Positions 26,901 through 34,988 are shown, counted from the stretch's first letter. The stretch is 64,000 bases of DNA from Herbaspirillum sp. (GCF_017744395.1 NZ_JAGIBI010000003.1:682001-746000); one strand, 5' to 3'. Made by a program: numbers and translations. Notes: generated by a model from the letters alone, not told the origin.

Positions 26901-27426
26901 GCAGTCGGGCAAGCTGGAGCCGGCCGAAGCTTGCGTGCAGGAAGCCGTCACGCTGGCGCGGCTGGGAGGTGCCGGGATGCGGCCGCAATTGGCGGTTTGT
27001 TTCATCAATCTCGGTTCGGTCCGGCAGGCGCAGGAAAAACTCCAGGAGGCCGAGCGCTTATTCACCGATGCCTTGTCGATGCTGGCTGAAACCGATATCG
27101 GGCGCGCCCAGGCGCTGAACAATCTGGCCACGCTGTATGAACGGCAGGGATTGCAGGCCAAGGCGCTGCAGTTCTATGAGCAATCCCTGGCGTTGCGGCG
27201 CGCCCTGTTGCCGGCCAACCATCCGCTGATCGCCGTGGCGCTGAACAACTTGCGCAAGTGTCGCGGGTATCAGGAGGCGCCATCCACACCGGGAAATACG
27301 GTGAACTACGGTAGTCCGCGGGCCGGCCAGTATTCCGCCACTCCAACCATCAATTACGCCATCAGGCCGGCGGCCGGCACGACTGTCCCCGGCCACGCAT
27401 ATAAAAATAAGGACCAATCATCATGA
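23968..27426 (+). CDS. NLR-like STAND protein: DUF4062, P-loop NTPase, TPR repeats
   Basis: Large cytosolic protein of up to 1152 residues. Residues ~43-150 are a DUF4062 domain (EIRVFLSSTFRDMDAERD, IDLRWGVTEE, ECPPFF-like CREYPPFFIGFMGERYGW). A STAND/NACHT-type NTPase follows with Walker A APSGSGKS (322-329) and Walker B ILLLVDAVDQLD (~414-425). Tetratricopeptide repeats fill ~790-1085 (such as NDLGVCYLDAGRLDDARKCF). The last ~55 residues are low in complexity. The same domain order occurs in eukaryotic TEP1 and NPHP3 and in bacterial NLR-like proteins, where TPRs sense and the N-terminal domain signals. The next gene overlaps by four bases. The GTG at 23968 is the longest start; ATG 24058 would still keep all of DUF4062 and may be real. 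Confidence 0.75.
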   Translation: MEATAGQGLRLADESDSLPQGRHDKPVFPAMAMDDNFETANREIRVFLSSTFRDMDAERDYLLQTVFPRFRQDCAGRNVGFTEIDLRWGVTEEASKNGRTVEICLSEIDRCREYPPFFIGFMGERYGWIPQAADLAAYWDSHSDSRYAQRIRSGLEEGISVTELEMRFGVLDHLHSPNPTQAHFFLRDPALTAHYYRAAADSSATVREADFYDDGRGRLERFKQQLRDSGMLDLDGYRSVEEFGERIYTILLAGLEERYPADQVPDPVAQRAQSHARFAASRLQAYVPLVDMREQVRTALAAQLEPARISQGQRRELLYIAAPSGSGKSAFMADLARWLPQAFPGALVHARFCGADGGRGIGLWRDDLLDILRKRNGASAADEGNAFADATDEEKWKALAGELATAQRALAAPILLLVDAVDQLDASAEALRALAAQYWPAGVAVVVSGLQDYASEAGYAAHQLERLAPSQRARMIDAFTANYRKALAPAQVDLLANHPRTEIPLYLKMVLEDIRIYSHHETLMGDIASLLSFDDADALFAYQLRSWDATYGDAAHPRLASELAMWLALAREGLDETELADLLAAPTDPVSAESGQPRLPTAFLSPVLAVLRPYLLRNEGRESLMHLALSRGAQPSGEDMAAARRKLAAYFCQPTARAFAERLHQHVALAQAMPSERACRDELAEVAGQLESALLLRDKDAPLMMAALQILRSASPPIDAATPVIGQDWARRLADMCAAVEPKAAGMLIDSAGALAVRLHHWAYYADQLPLSEAIVALRRQYGLESEDAYFSGLFNLVQVYDGLGRNADALRLLTEGINKLSARFAGVTSRVPLELEVAMFSFMNATGKQFQKLGDMAQAQAALYRALEFGRACFPPGSRVIGDALNDLGVCYLDAGRLDDARKCFEETLALDEATSHVDAGGKIAILSNMGQIYADQRMFQQAEQYLQRALQIARQGLPAGHPLTVNALNGLGVAYLQSGKLEPAEACVQEAVTLARLGGAGMRPQLAVCFINLGSVRQAQEKLQEAERLFTDALSMLAETDIGRAQALNNLATLYERQGLQAKALQFYEQSLALRRALLPANHPLIAVALNNLRKCRGYQEAPSTPGNTVNYGSPRAGQYSATPTINYAIRPAAGTTVPGHAYKNKDQSS

Positions 27427-29309
27427 CGCAGCAACCCGAAGCCTTCCCGGCACTGACGCGCACTTGCAACATCCTGGTCGCGGGGCATCGCCCCGACCGG
27501 CTGGGCGGCCAGCCCGACGTGCCGTTGGCGCGGCTCAAAGGCGTATTGGCGCAGTTCGCCGCGCTGCAGGCCGACCGCACGCTGGCCGACGAAGTGTTCG
27601 ACGGCTCCTTGTATGCGTCGGGCGCGTGCGAAGTGCGCGTGATCACCGGCAACGCCGATGGCGTTGATGCCGCCGCCGCAAGCGCGGCGCTGGAATTGGG
27701 CTTGTCGCTGCGCGTGGTCACGGCCGATGCGCTCGCCGGCGGCGACCCGCTGGCGCCGCATGCGGTCAGCTTCGGTTGCCCGGCCGAGGTGCTGAAGGCC
27801 GATGACTCGGTCTATGCGCAGCGCGACCGTTTTGCCCTGGCGCATGCCGACGTGCTGCTGGCGGTGTGGGACGGCAATGACCCGCAAGGGCGTTCTGGCG
27901 GCGTCGTCAGGTTGATCCAGCAGGCGTTGCAAAGCGGCGTTCCGGTGTTGTGGATCGACCTGCAAGGCAAGCTGCGCGAGGTGGATGCATCCAGGCTGGA
28001 CGCGCCTACGCTGTTCCGCCTGACCAACCGGGTGTTCAATGCCCAATTGGCGCACGGCGAGCGCAGCATCTTCTCGGCGGAGCTGGACAATCCGTTGACG
28101 CCGGTGATCCGGCAATGGCTTAATCCATTGAGTACGGCGCCATCCCTGCCGCCGCGTCATCGCTACTTGCGTGCCGACAAGGCGAGCGCGCATGCCCGGG
28201 CGCTGGAACATTATGCGCGCGAGCATAGCGGACGATCCTGGTGGGGGCGGACTGCGGGCGCGATCGACCTGTTCTTCAGTGCCTTGTTCGAGCGCAAGCC
28301 ATCCCGGCTGAAGAATTTGTTCAAGGCGGCTCCGGCGCCGGAACCGGCGCCGCGCTTCGCCATCGGACACCGCCTGCAGGAGTGGAGCGACCGTCGCGCC
28401 AATATGGCCGCGGGGCGGCACCGCAGCGTAGTGTGGAGCTTGTACCTGCTGTCGTCGCTGGCTGTGTTCGCGGCCGTCAGCGGGGCGCTGCACATGGGGG
28501 TGGAACATGAGGGGCTGGGCGCTATCGCCTGGCCCATCATCGAAGGCTGCTTCCTGCTCAGCGTGGTACTGCTGTTCAAGGGAGCTACGCGCAGGAAATG
28601 GCATCTGCGCTGGCTGGGGCATCGTTTCCTGGCCGAGCAACTACGCTGCCTGGCGCTGACCCGACCGTTCCTGGCGGCGGGAGAGTTCTGCTACCGGCCG
28701 CTGTTCCGGTATGACCGGATCGCCGATCGTTTTTCCTTGCTCCACGCAGAGGCCTGGCTGGTCAAGCGCTCGCTGGCCACGGATGGCCTGGCCGGGAGGG
28801 AGCAGGGCTACAACTACCATCAGGAGGATCATGGCAAGATGGTGCAGGTGCTGCGGGAGAAGATCGAAGGTCAGCAGAGCTATCACGAGCAGAACATGCA
28901 CCGCCTGCATTGCCGCCATCATGGCATGCATGCCTTGTCCGGATATCTGGTGCTGGCGTCGTTCCTCGGGGTGGTATTGCACTTCATCCTGCCGGCGCTG
29001 GGCTATCATGAGGAGGCCGAATGGCTGTTGTACCTGACGGCATTCTTCCCGGCGCTGGCCGCCGCGCTGCACGGTATCCAGACCAAGCTGGAGCTGTCGC
29101 GCGTGGCGGCAGCCTCGCACCTGACGGAGGAAAACCTGGCCACCCTGATGGCCGCTATCGACAATGAACAGGGCAAGGCCATGCCGAATACCTGGGATAG
29201 TTCAGCCTACCTGCGCAAGATCGCCTTTGATGCGGCCTCGGTCATGTCCGCTGAGAACCAGCAATGGAAGGCGCTGATCAGCGTACAGGAAACGGAGATG
29301 CCGGCTTGA
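27423..29309 (+). CDS. SLOG-domain protein with four membrane segments (SLATT-like effector)
   Basis: Protein of 628 residues. Residues ~15-180 form a Rossmann-like SLOG domain, the nucleotide-binding class that includes DprA and LOG: LVAGHRPDRLGG, VITGNADGVDAA and VWDGNDPQGRSGG are its glycine-rich loops. Two hydrophobic pairs follow, at ~337-390 and ~504-557, separated by HRFLAEQLRCLALTR, which resembles the SLATT/DUF4231 signature after a 2TM unit. Such proteins are predicted to be pore-forming effectors triggered by a nucleotide ligand. The start overlaps the STAND stop (ATGA) and its stop overlaps the following gene (TTGA), which argues for one functional unit. SLOG is well supported; SLATT is a likeness. 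Confidence 0.7.
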   Translation: MTQQPEAFPALTRTCNILVAGHRPDRLGGQPDVPLARLKGVLAQFAALQADRTLADEVFDGSLYASGACEVRVITGNADGVDAAAASAALELGLSLRVVTADALAGGDPLAPHAVSFGCPAEVLKADDSVYAQRDRFALAHADVLLAVWDGNDPQGRSGGVVRLIQQALQSGVPVLWIDLQGKLREVDASRLDAPTLFRLTNRVFNAQLAHGERSIFSAELDNPLTPVIRQWLNPLSTAPSLPPRHRYLRADKASAHARALEHYAREHSGRSWWGRTAGAIDLFFSALFERKPSRLKNLFKAAPAPEPAPRFAIGHRLQEWSDRRANMAAGRHRSVVWSLYLLSSLAVFAAVSGALHMGVEHEGLGAIAWPIIEGCFLLSVVLLFKGATRRKWHLRWLGHRFLAEQLRCLALTRPFLAAGEFCYRPLFRYDRIADRFSLLHAEAWLVKRSLATDGLAGREQGYNYHQEDHGKMVQVLREKIEGQQSYHEQNMHRLHCRHHGMHALSGYLVLASFLGVVLHFILPALGYHEEAEWLLYLTAFFPALAAALHGIQTKLELSRVAAASHLTEENLATLMAAIDNEQGKAMPNTWDSSAYLRKIAFDAASVMSAENQQWKALISVQETEMPA

Positions 29310-29740
29310 GCGCCCCCATCCCAGACCTTGCCCGCCATCCGGCCGCGCTGCGCGTGAGGAAGCTGCCGGTGCCGGTGGCCGTGCGCTGGATGGCCGCATC
29401 CGGCGTTTGCCATACCCTTGAAGGGCCGGTGGCTTACGCCGCCGGCGACGCGTTGCTGACGGGCGTGCAAGGGGAGCAGTGGCCGGTCGCGCGGGAAAAA
29501 TTCCTGGCGACTTACGAACCGGTCGCGCCGACGGCGGCGGGGATGGACGGGCAGTACCGCAAGCGGCCGGCCGACGTGTTCGCATTGCGGCTCGACCAGC
29601 CGCTGGAGCTTGATGTCCCGGCCGCGGGCAAGCACCTGCATGGAAATCCCGGTGACTGGCTGCTGCAATATGCGCCTGGCGATTACGGCATCGTTGCGGC
29701 GTCGATCTTCGACCGGACATACCAGATAGTGCCGGCCTGA
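29306..29740 (+). CDS. Small protein with PGDYG motif
   Basis: Protein of 144 residues, starting at TTG 29306 inside the stop of the preceding gene. It has two similar halves. Each contains a beta-rich unit with a G-D motif: YAAGDALLTG near residue 45 and YAPGDYGIVAASIFDRTYQIV at the C-terminus (kept short here as residues ~120-140). The PGDYG core names a small Pfam family of unknown role. In this operon it could be a regulatory or ligand-binding partner of the SLOG or STAND protein. An upstream ATG at 29264 would overlap more deeply and is less likely. Confidence 0.6.
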   Translation: MSAPIPDLARHPAALRVRKLPVPVAVRWMAASGVCHTLEGPVAYAAGDALLTGVQGEQWPVAREKFLATYEPVAPTAAGMDGQYRKRPADVFALRLDQPLELDVPAAGKHLHGNPGDWLLQYAPGDYGIVAASIFDRTYQIVPA

Positions 29741-29762
29741 ACGGCAATTCGGCCGCCCCATG

Positions 29763-29798
29763 AAAACGCCGCTACGAAGCCTTGCGTAGCGGCGTTTT
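29763..29798. terminator. Strong bidirectional terminator
   Basis: Perfect 14-bp stem AAAACGCCGCTACG / CGTAGCGGCGTTTT with an 8-base loop, flanked by T-rich sequence on both strands. It ends the STAND-SLOG-PGDYG operon (22 bases after the last stop) and can also end the convergent PfpI gene. Confidence 0.9.
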
Positions 29799-29819
29799 TA
29801 TTTTCACGAGCGTCGGGCC

Positions 29820-30545
29820 TCATCCGTCGCTCTGGTGCGATTGGCCGAGGGCTATCGCGAAAGCTTCGTCTTCGTGCTGCGGAGGCGCCGCGGGGGCGGT
29901 GCCATGGGATGACAATTTCTTCACCGGCGGAATGGCATCGGCATTGGCGCGTACCTCGCCGACAGCCCCTGCCGGGGTGAAGGGCTGGCGCAGTTCGCGC
30001 TGCTGCTGCTCGTCGAGCAGTTTCATGAACTCGTCGTTGAAGGCGGGAAAATCGGCCGGATGGCGCGAAGAGACGAGGTTCCTGTCGCGCACCACCGCCT
30101 GGTCGACCCATTTGCTGCCGGCATGCCGGAAGTCATCCTGCAGGCTGGGCCAGCTTGTGACGGTGCGGCCCTTGGCCAGGTCGGCGGAAATCAGCAGCCA
30201 GCCGCCATGGCAGATGGCCGCGATCGGCTTCTCGGCAATGTTGGCCGCATGCACGAAACTGCGCGCCTGCGGCCGCAGGCGCAGCGCGTCGCCGTTGGCC
30301 GCGCCGCCCGGCAGCAGCACGGCGGAATAGTCGTCGGAACTGGCCTGGTCGATGGTGTTGTCGACCGCGACCACCTGGCCTTTGTCGAGATGCATGACCC
30401 CCTGCACGCCGGAGGGCTTGTCCGACAGGACATGCACCGTCGCGCCGGCGGCTTCCAGCGCCTGCTTCGGTTCCAGCAGCTGGGTTTGCTCAAAACCGTC
30501 GGTCACCAGGACGGCGACCTTGAGGTTGCTGAATCGGTTTGCCAT
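29820..30545 (-). CDS. DJ-1/PfpI-family protein (general stress, YhbO-like)
   Basis: Protein of 241 residues. Residues 1-~185 are a DJ-1/PfpI domain: the conserved Glu in DGFEQTQLLEP, VLLPGGAANGD, and the nucleophile elbow AICHGGWLL with its Cys. Relatives include YhbO/YajL, reported as deglycases or chaperone-like stress proteins, and PfpI protease-like proteins. A C-terminal extension of ~55 residues, rich in Gln, Ala and Pro, is not part of the domain. The ATG at 30545 has GGGAG upstream. It may share a stress role with the small protein encoded upstream on the same strand. Confidence 0.75.
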   Translation of the reverse strand: MANRFSNLKVAVLVTDGFEQTQLLEPKQALEAAGATVHVLSDKPSGVQGVMHLDKGQVVAVDNTIDQASSDDYSAVLLPGGAANGDALRLRPQARSFVHAANIAEKPIAAICHGGWLLISADLAKGRTVTSWPSLQDDFRHAGSKWVDQAVVRDRNLVSSRHPADFPAFNDEFMKLLDEQQQRELRQPFTPAGAVGEVRANADAIPPVKKLSSHGTAPAAPPQHEDEAFAIALGQSHQSDG

Positions 30546-30636
30546 ATCGATCTCCCATGAATGAAAAATCCGGGGCGGCGCAAGGCCGGGACGCCCGGAC
30601 ATTGGATGGGGGCCCGCGGACGCGGGAAGGGAATGG

Positions 30637-30849
30637 TCAGCCCTTGCCGGGCTGTTTCACCTGGTTGCTGTTCTGGTGGTCGGTGCGGGCAGGCGCCATG
30701 TCGGGCGCCTGCCTGATGCGCGTGATGTTGGAAGTCGCGACCGGATCGCTGTTGGGGAAGCTCATCTCGTTGGCCTCGTCCAATGCCACTTCCGATGGCG
30801 TGTCGTAATGCCTGGGGCGCTCGTGCCGGGACTGTCTGGATGCGGGCAT
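30637..30849 (-). CDS. Small hydrophilic protein with SFP.SDP motif
   Basis: Protein of 70 residues preceded by AAAGGAG. It contains ALDEANEMSFPNSDPVA, a version of the EA...SFPASDP motif seen in many short bacterial proteins of unknown role. Charged throughout, likely disordered, without Cys. It lies 91 bases upstream of the PfpI gene on the same strand. Confidence 0.55.
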   Translation of the reverse strand: MPASRQSRHERPRHYDTPSEVALDEANEMSFPNSDPVATSNITRIRQAPDMAPARTDHQNSNQVKQPGKG

Positions 30850-30963
30850 CGTATCTCCTTTGCGTTGCTGCCAGACATTGCAGGCTACGACAAGACGCAT
30901 GCGCCCGATGTCGGCGCATGCGGTAAACCACTGTAGGAAAAATCCAATGGCCGCGCCCGCGGC

Positions 30964-31761
30964 TCAGGTGCGCAAGGCCATCTCAGGATAGGCGCCGAAA
31001 CCGTCCGGCCACGGCGTCAGGATTTCATAGCCGCCGGCTGTCACCACCACCATATGTTCCCACTGCGCCGACAGCGAGCCGTCCGCGGTGATCACGGTCC
31101 AGCCATCGTCGAGCTGGCGGGTGTGGCGCTTGCCGGCGTTCAGCATCGGTTCGATGGTGAAGATCATGCCTTCCTTCAGCGGCAGGCCGGCGCCGCGCTG
31201 GCCGTAGTGCAGCACTTGCGGCTCGTCATGGTAGATGGTGCCGATGCCGTGGCCGCAGTACTCGCGCACCACCGAAAAGCCATCGCGCTGCGCCACCGAC
31301 TGGATCGCGTGGCCGACGTCGCCCAGCGTGGCGCCGGGGCGCACCTCGCGGATGCCGGCGCACATCGCCTCATAGGTGGTCTCGACCAGTTTCCTGGCGG
31401 CGGCGCCCGGCTGGCCGACGAAATACATGCGGCTGCAGTCGCCGTACCAGCCGTCCTTGATCACCGCCACGTCGATGTTGACGATGTCGCCGTTGCGCAG
31501 CTTCTGGCGCGACGGGATGCCGTGGCAGATCACCTCGTTGACCGAGCTGCAGATGGTCTTGGGGAAGCCGTGGTAGCCGATGTTGGCGGGCTTGGCTTTC
31601 TGCACCTTGACGATATGGTCGTGGCAGATGCGGTCCAGCTCGTCGGTGGTGACGCCGGCTTTCACATGTTCGGCCACCACTTGCAGCACTTCGGCCGCCA
31701 GTTGCCCGGCCGCGCGCGCCTGGGCGATTTCGGCGGGGCTGCGCAGTTTTACTTTTCTCAT
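30964..31761 (-). CDS. map: Methionine aminopeptidase, type I
   Basis: Cytosolic metalloprotease of 265 residues that removes initiator Met from nascent proteins. Type I motifs are clear: CHGIPS (His), NIDVAVIKDGWYGDCS (two metal Asp residues), EYCGHGIG (His), FTIEPML (Glu) and QWEHMVVVT (Glu). The ATG at 31761 gives the canonical short N-terminus after GGGAAG; the frame stays open upstream through the repeat element but that part is not coding. This stand-alone copy is not next to rpsB, where the housekeeping gene often lies in this group, so the genome may carry a second one. Confidence 0.9.
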   Translation of the reverse strand: MRKVKLRSPAEIAQARAAGQLAAEVLQVVAEHVKAGVTTDELDRICHDHIVKVQKAKPANIGYHGFPKTICSSVNEVICHGIPSRQKLRNGDIVNIDVAVIKDGWYGDCSRMYFVGQPGAAARKLVETTYEAMCAGIREVRPGATLGDVGHAIQSVAQRDGFSVVREYCGHGIGTIYHDEPQVLHYGQRGAGLPLKEGMIFTIEPMLNAGKRHTRQLDDGWTVITADGSLSAQWEHMVVVTAGGYEILTPWPDGFGAYPEMALRT

Positions 31762-31806
31762 GTTGGTATCTTCCCTCGAATAGCGCCCTATTCTATCCGA
31801 GCAACA

Positions 31807-31840
31807 AAAAAGCCCGGCCAACAAAAGTTGGAACCGGGCT
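31807..31840 (-). terminator. Terminator for leftward transcription
   Basis: On the bottom strand a stem AGCCCGG..CCAAC / GTTGG..CCGGGCT with a small bulge is followed by a run of six T (AAAAAA at 31806-31811 on the top strand). It lies between the map gene and the 270-bp repeat element, and would stop transcripts coming from the galactonate operon. Confidence 0.65.
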
Positions 31841-32109
31841 AGGGCCTGTTGCCCTTCAATTTGCGAGTGCGAACGGTCATCAGGCGTTGTCTGCCTAGGC
31901 GTGGCGACGCGCCGTAGTGGCGCTACGGCAAGGAGCCGCAACAACGGCAGGCGACGCCTGATGGCCGTTCCCGGAGGGTTGCCCCCAGAAGGCGCGCTGG
32001 CCGCGTTGCCCGGTAGAACTGGTGGTATCACCACCAGCTCTACCGCGCGCCTTGCCATCACGCCTTCTGGGGGCAACGCATCTCGCAAATTGAAGGGCAA
32101 TAGGCCCTA
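31840..32109. mobile_element. 270-bp MITE-like element with 28-bp terminal inverted repeats and nested palindromes
   Basis: The ends match at 27 of 28 positions when inverted: left TAGGGCCTGTTGCCC... (31840-31867), right ...GGGCAATAGGCCCTA (32082-32109). Inside are further inverted repeats: GTTGCCCCCAGAAGGCG (from 31979) against CGCCTTCTGGGGGCAAC (ending 32076); GGTAGA..CTGGTGGT against ACCACCAG..TCTACC; and GAACGG..CATCAGGCG (31871-31885) against CGCCTGATGGCCGTTC. No coding capacity. This is the structure of a non-autonomous miniature element moved in trans by a transposase encoded elsewhere. The flanks show at most a TA target duplication. Confidence 0.75.
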
Positions 32110-32140
32110 AGAACTACTGAGGAGAGGTTGCGGACGCGCT

Positions 32141-33289
32141 TCACCATTCGGCGAAGCTGCCGTCCTTGTGCCGCCAGATCGGGTTGCGCCAGCGGTGGCC
32201 GACCTCAACGCGTTGGCGTACGTATTCTTCGTTGATCTCGATGCCCAGGCCGGGGCCTTGCGGAATCTTGACGTAGCCGTCTTCGTAGGCGAACACGTCC
32301 TTGTCCTTGATGTAATCGAGCAGGTCGTTGCTTTCGTTGTAGTGGATGCCCAGGCTCTGCTCCTGAATGAAGGCGTTGTAGCTGCCGGCGTCGACCTGCA
32401 GGCAGGCGGCCAGGGCGATGGGGCCTAGCGGGCAGTGCAGGGCCAGGGCGACGTCGTAGGCTTCGGCCATGGCGGCGATCTTGCGGGTTTCGGTGATGCC
32501 GCCGGCGTGCGAGACGTCGGGCTGGATGATGTCCACGTAGCCTTCGGACAGGATGCGCTTGAAGTCCCAGCGCGAGTACAGGCGCTCGCCCAGCGCGATC
32601 GGGGTCGAGGTCAGGTGGGCGATTTCCTTCAGCGCTTCCGAGTTTTCCGACAGCACCGGTTCTTCAATGAACATCAGCTTGTACGGTTCCAGTTCCTTGA
32701 TCAGCACCTTGGCCATGGGCTTGTGCACGCGGCCGTGGAAGTCCACGCCGATGCCGATGTTGGGGCCGACCGCTTCGCGCACGGCCTGCACATTGGCCAG
32801 CGTCAGTTCGATCTTGTCGTGGCTGTCGATGAATTGCAGTTCTTCGGTGCCGTTCATCTTGACCGCGGTGAAGCCGCGCGCCACGGCGTTCTTGGCCGCT
32901 TCGGCAGTGACGGAAGGGCGGTCGCCGCCGATCCACGAATAGACGCGGATGGAGTCGCGCACCGCGCCGCCCAGCAGCTGGTGCACCGGCACGCCCAGCG
33001 ACTTGCCCTTGATGTCCCATAGCGCCTGGTCGATGCCGGCCAGCGCGCTCATGTGGATGGCGCCGCCGCGGTAGAAGCCGCCGCGGTAGAGGATGGTCCA
33101 GTGGTCTTCGATATTGCGCGGGTCCTTGCCGACCAGGTAGTCGGACAGTTCTTCCACCGCCGCCGCCACGCTGTGCGCGCGGCCTTCGACGATGGGCTCG
33201 CCCCAGCCGGAGATGCCTTCGTCGGTTTCGATCTTCAGGAAGCACCAGCGCGGCGGGACGATGAAGGTGCTGATCTTGGTGATTTTCAT
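32141..33289 (-). CDS. dgoD: D-galactonate dehydratase
   Basis: Enolase-superfamily dehydratase of 382 residues that converts D-galactonate to 2-keto-3-deoxygalactonate. The metal ligands fall at D183 (GVDFHGR), E209 (FIEEP) and E235 (ALGER), and catalytic His residues at H185 and H285. These are the same positions I recall for the E. coli enzyme, and the length matches. It is the last gene of a leftward operon epimerase-dgoK-dgoA-dgoD. Reading downstream, its transcript meets the 270-bp palindromic element before a terminator. Confidence 0.92.
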   Translation of the reverse strand: MKITKISTFIVPPRWCFLKIETDEGISGWGEPIVEGRAHSVAAAVEELSDYLVGKDPRNIEDHWTILYRGGFYRGGAIHMSALAGIDQALWDIKGKSLGVPVHQLLGGAVRDSIRVYSWIGGDRPSVTAEAAKNAVARGFTAVKMNGTEELQFIDSHDKIELTLANVQAVREAVGPNIGIGVDFHGRVHKPMAKVLIKELEPYKLMFIEEPVLSENSEALKEIAHLTSTPIALGERLYSRWDFKRILSEGYVDIIQPDVSHAGGITETRKIAAMAEAYDVALALHCPLGPIALAACLQVDAGSYNAFIQEQSLGIHYNESNDLLDYIKDKDVFAYEDGYVKIPQGPGLGIEINEEYVRQRVEVGHRWRNPIWRHKDGSFAEW

Positions 33290-33345
33290 GGGTGTGTCCG
33301 TTCAGGAAAAATTTGCAAAGGCCGCGGCTGTGCGGCGAGAAACAT

Positions 33346-33984
33346 TCAGGTCTGCGCTTTCCACGCGGCGACAAAGGCTTGCGCGCGCTGGCGTACCTCG
33401 TCGGCCGGCAGGCCCGGCGAATACAGCGCCGAACCCAGGCCGAAGCCGGAGGCGCCGGCTTCGAGGAAGGCGGCCATGCCGTGCGGCGTGATGCCGCCCA
33501 CCGGCAGCAGCGCGACCTGGCGCGGCACCACGGCGCGCCAGGCCTTGACCACCTGCGGGCCGAGCTGTTCGGCCGGGAACATCTTGAGCGCGTCGGCGCC
33601 GGCGGCCAGCGCGGCGAAGGCTTCGGTGACGGTGGCCACGCCCGGCGCGCAGGTCAGGCCGGCCTCCTTGGCCGCGCGGATCACCGCGCCGTCGCTGTGC
33701 GGCATGACGATCAGTTCGCCGCCCGCAGCCTTGACCTGCTCCACCTGTTCGGGTTTGAGCACGGTGCCGGCGCCGACGATGCAGTCGGCCGGCAGGCTTT
33801 TGCGCAGCGCGGCGATGCTCAGCAGCGGTTCGGGCGAGTTGAGCGGCACTTCGATGATGCGGAATCCGCTTTCATACAGGGCCGCGCCGATGGCTTCGGC
33901 TTCGGTGTGGCGCACGCCGCGCAGGATGGCGATCAGGCCGGTGCGGCGCAGGGCGTCTTCTAGTAGCTTGGGGTTGCTGTTCAT
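33346..33984 (-). CDS. dgoA: 2-dehydro-3-deoxy-6-phosphogalactonate aldolase
   Basis: Class I KDPG/KDPGal aldolase of 212 residues. LIAILRGV, the catalytic Glu region EVPLNSPEP, GAGTVL, the Schiff-base Lys in ADALKMFPAE and PVGGITP are all present. It splits KDPGal to pyruvate and glyceraldehyde-3-phosphate, the last step of the De Ley-Doudoroff route. The ATG at 33984 was chosen because it yields the standard start NPKLLEDAL; the frame is open further upstream. It lies 19 bases after dgoK. Confidence 0.9.
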   Translation of the reverse strand: MNSNPKLLEDALRRTGLIAILRGVRHTEAEAIGAALYESGFRIIEVPLNSPEPLLSIAALRKSLPADCIVGAGTVLKPEQVEQVKAAGGELIVMPHSDGAVIRAAKEAGLTCAPGVATVTEAFAALAAGADALKMFPAEQLGPQVVKAWRAVVPRQVALLPVGGITPHGMAAFLEAGASGFGLGSALYSPGLPADEVRQRAQAFVAAWKAQT

Positions 33985-34003
33985 GTGTTCCTTGTCGATG
34001 TGC

Positions 34004-34969
34004 TCAGTTGAGCAGGCCGGCGTGTTGCGCCAGCGTCCACAGGCCGGCCTCGGTGGCATGTTCGGCCACGCTGACCGGACCCATGCCGTACAGGTCCAGC
34101 GCCAGCCGGTAGCGGCGGCACAGGGCCGGGTCGCCGATCAGGCCGATGCGTTGCGGATGGTGGCTGGCCAGATTCTTGAGCGCGGCGATCTCGTGGCCGA
34201 TCAGCAGGCCTGAGAGGTAGTCCGGTTGCGCCTGTGGTGCCAGTTCGCCGGTCAGTCCGAGCGTGCGGCTGCTGAAGATGTTGGAGAGTACGCCGGCCTG
34301 GCCTTCGGCGCTTTGCGCCACCCGCGCGCCGCGCAGGAAGGCGTCGTCGTCGGGCGTGTCGGGCTTTTGCATGGTGCGTCCGAGGATGGTGTGCGCCGAC
34401 AGGGCGCCGTAGACTTCGCCGGTCATGAAGGTATCGAAATGCTGGATGCGGCCGTGACTCACGCGTACCCATTTCGAATGGGTGCCGGGCAGGCCGATCA
34501 GCAACTCTTCTTCGCGCCACTGCTGCAGCGCGCCGATCACCTGGGTTTCCTCGCCGCGCATGACGTTGGGCAGCGTCGATACCTGCAGCAGGCCGGGAAC
34601 GATGTGCAGCGGGCGCGCCAGGCCGGTATCGATGCGCAGCAGCTTGCGGCCGATGCGGTCGGGCGCCAGCGGCACGGTCAGGTACGGCGCTTCGCGCCAG
34701 CCCTGCTTGCTGCCGACCATGCCGGCGGCGATCAGCGGCGCATCGGGCGCGGCGGTCATCCAGTCGCCACAGGCCGCTTCCAGCGCGTGGCGGAAGGCCA
34801 GTTCAGGATTGACGGCGGAGCCTCCCACCGCGGGCAGGTTCATGATGCCCCACGGATGGCCGCGCCGCTCGGCCACTTCGCCGCGCGCGTCGAAGCGGTA
34901 GCAGCGCAGCGAAGAGGTGCCCCAGTCCAGCGCGATCAGCGCGCAGTCATTCTTGGTCGTTTGGTTCAT
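34004..34969 (-). CDS. dgoK: 2-dehydro-3-deoxygalactonokinase
   Basis: Sugar-acid kinase of 321 residues. ALDWGTSSLRCYRFD is the N-terminal phosphate-1 motif; GMVGSKQGW, GLPGTHSKWV and the C-terminal LIGDPALCRRY are typical of DgoK. It phosphorylates 2-keto-3-deoxygalactonate at O6 for the DgoA aldolase. Gaps of 19 bases to both neighbours indicate one operon. Confidence 0.9.
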   Translation of the reverse strand: MNQTTKNDCALIALDWGTSSLRCYRFDARGEVAERRGHPWGIMNLPAVGGSAVNPELAFRHALEAACGDWMTAAPDAPLIAAGMVGSKQGWREAPYLTVPLAPDRIGRKLLRIDTGLARPLHIVPGLLQVSTLPNVMRGEETQVIGALQQWREEELLIGLPGTHSKWVRVSHGRIQHFDTFMTGEVYGALSAHTILGRTMQKPDTPDDDAFLRGARVAQSAEGQAGVLSNIFSSRTLGLTGELAPQAQPDYLSGLLIGHEIAALKNLASHHPQRIGLIGDPALCRRYRLALDLYGMGPVSVAEHATEAGLWTLAQHAGLLN

Positions 34970-34988
34970 TGGATCTCTTTGCGCCGGC

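Noticed and set aside
24787..26988. Long bottom-strand open frame (733 codons) opposite the STAND gene
   Set aside because: GC-rich codon positions leave the antisense frame open; composition is Arg/Gln/His-rich, there is no ribosome binding site or family motif, and the top-strand frame has clear domains.
30964..32100. Long N-terminal extension of methionine aminopeptidase
   Set aside because: The open frame runs through the terminator and the repeat element; the ATG at 31761 has a ribosome binding site and gives the family length.
31840..32109. Structured non-coding RNA or tRNA-like element
   Set aside because: The matching terminal inverted repeats and nested palindromes fit a miniature transposable element better; no tRNA arm sequences are seen.
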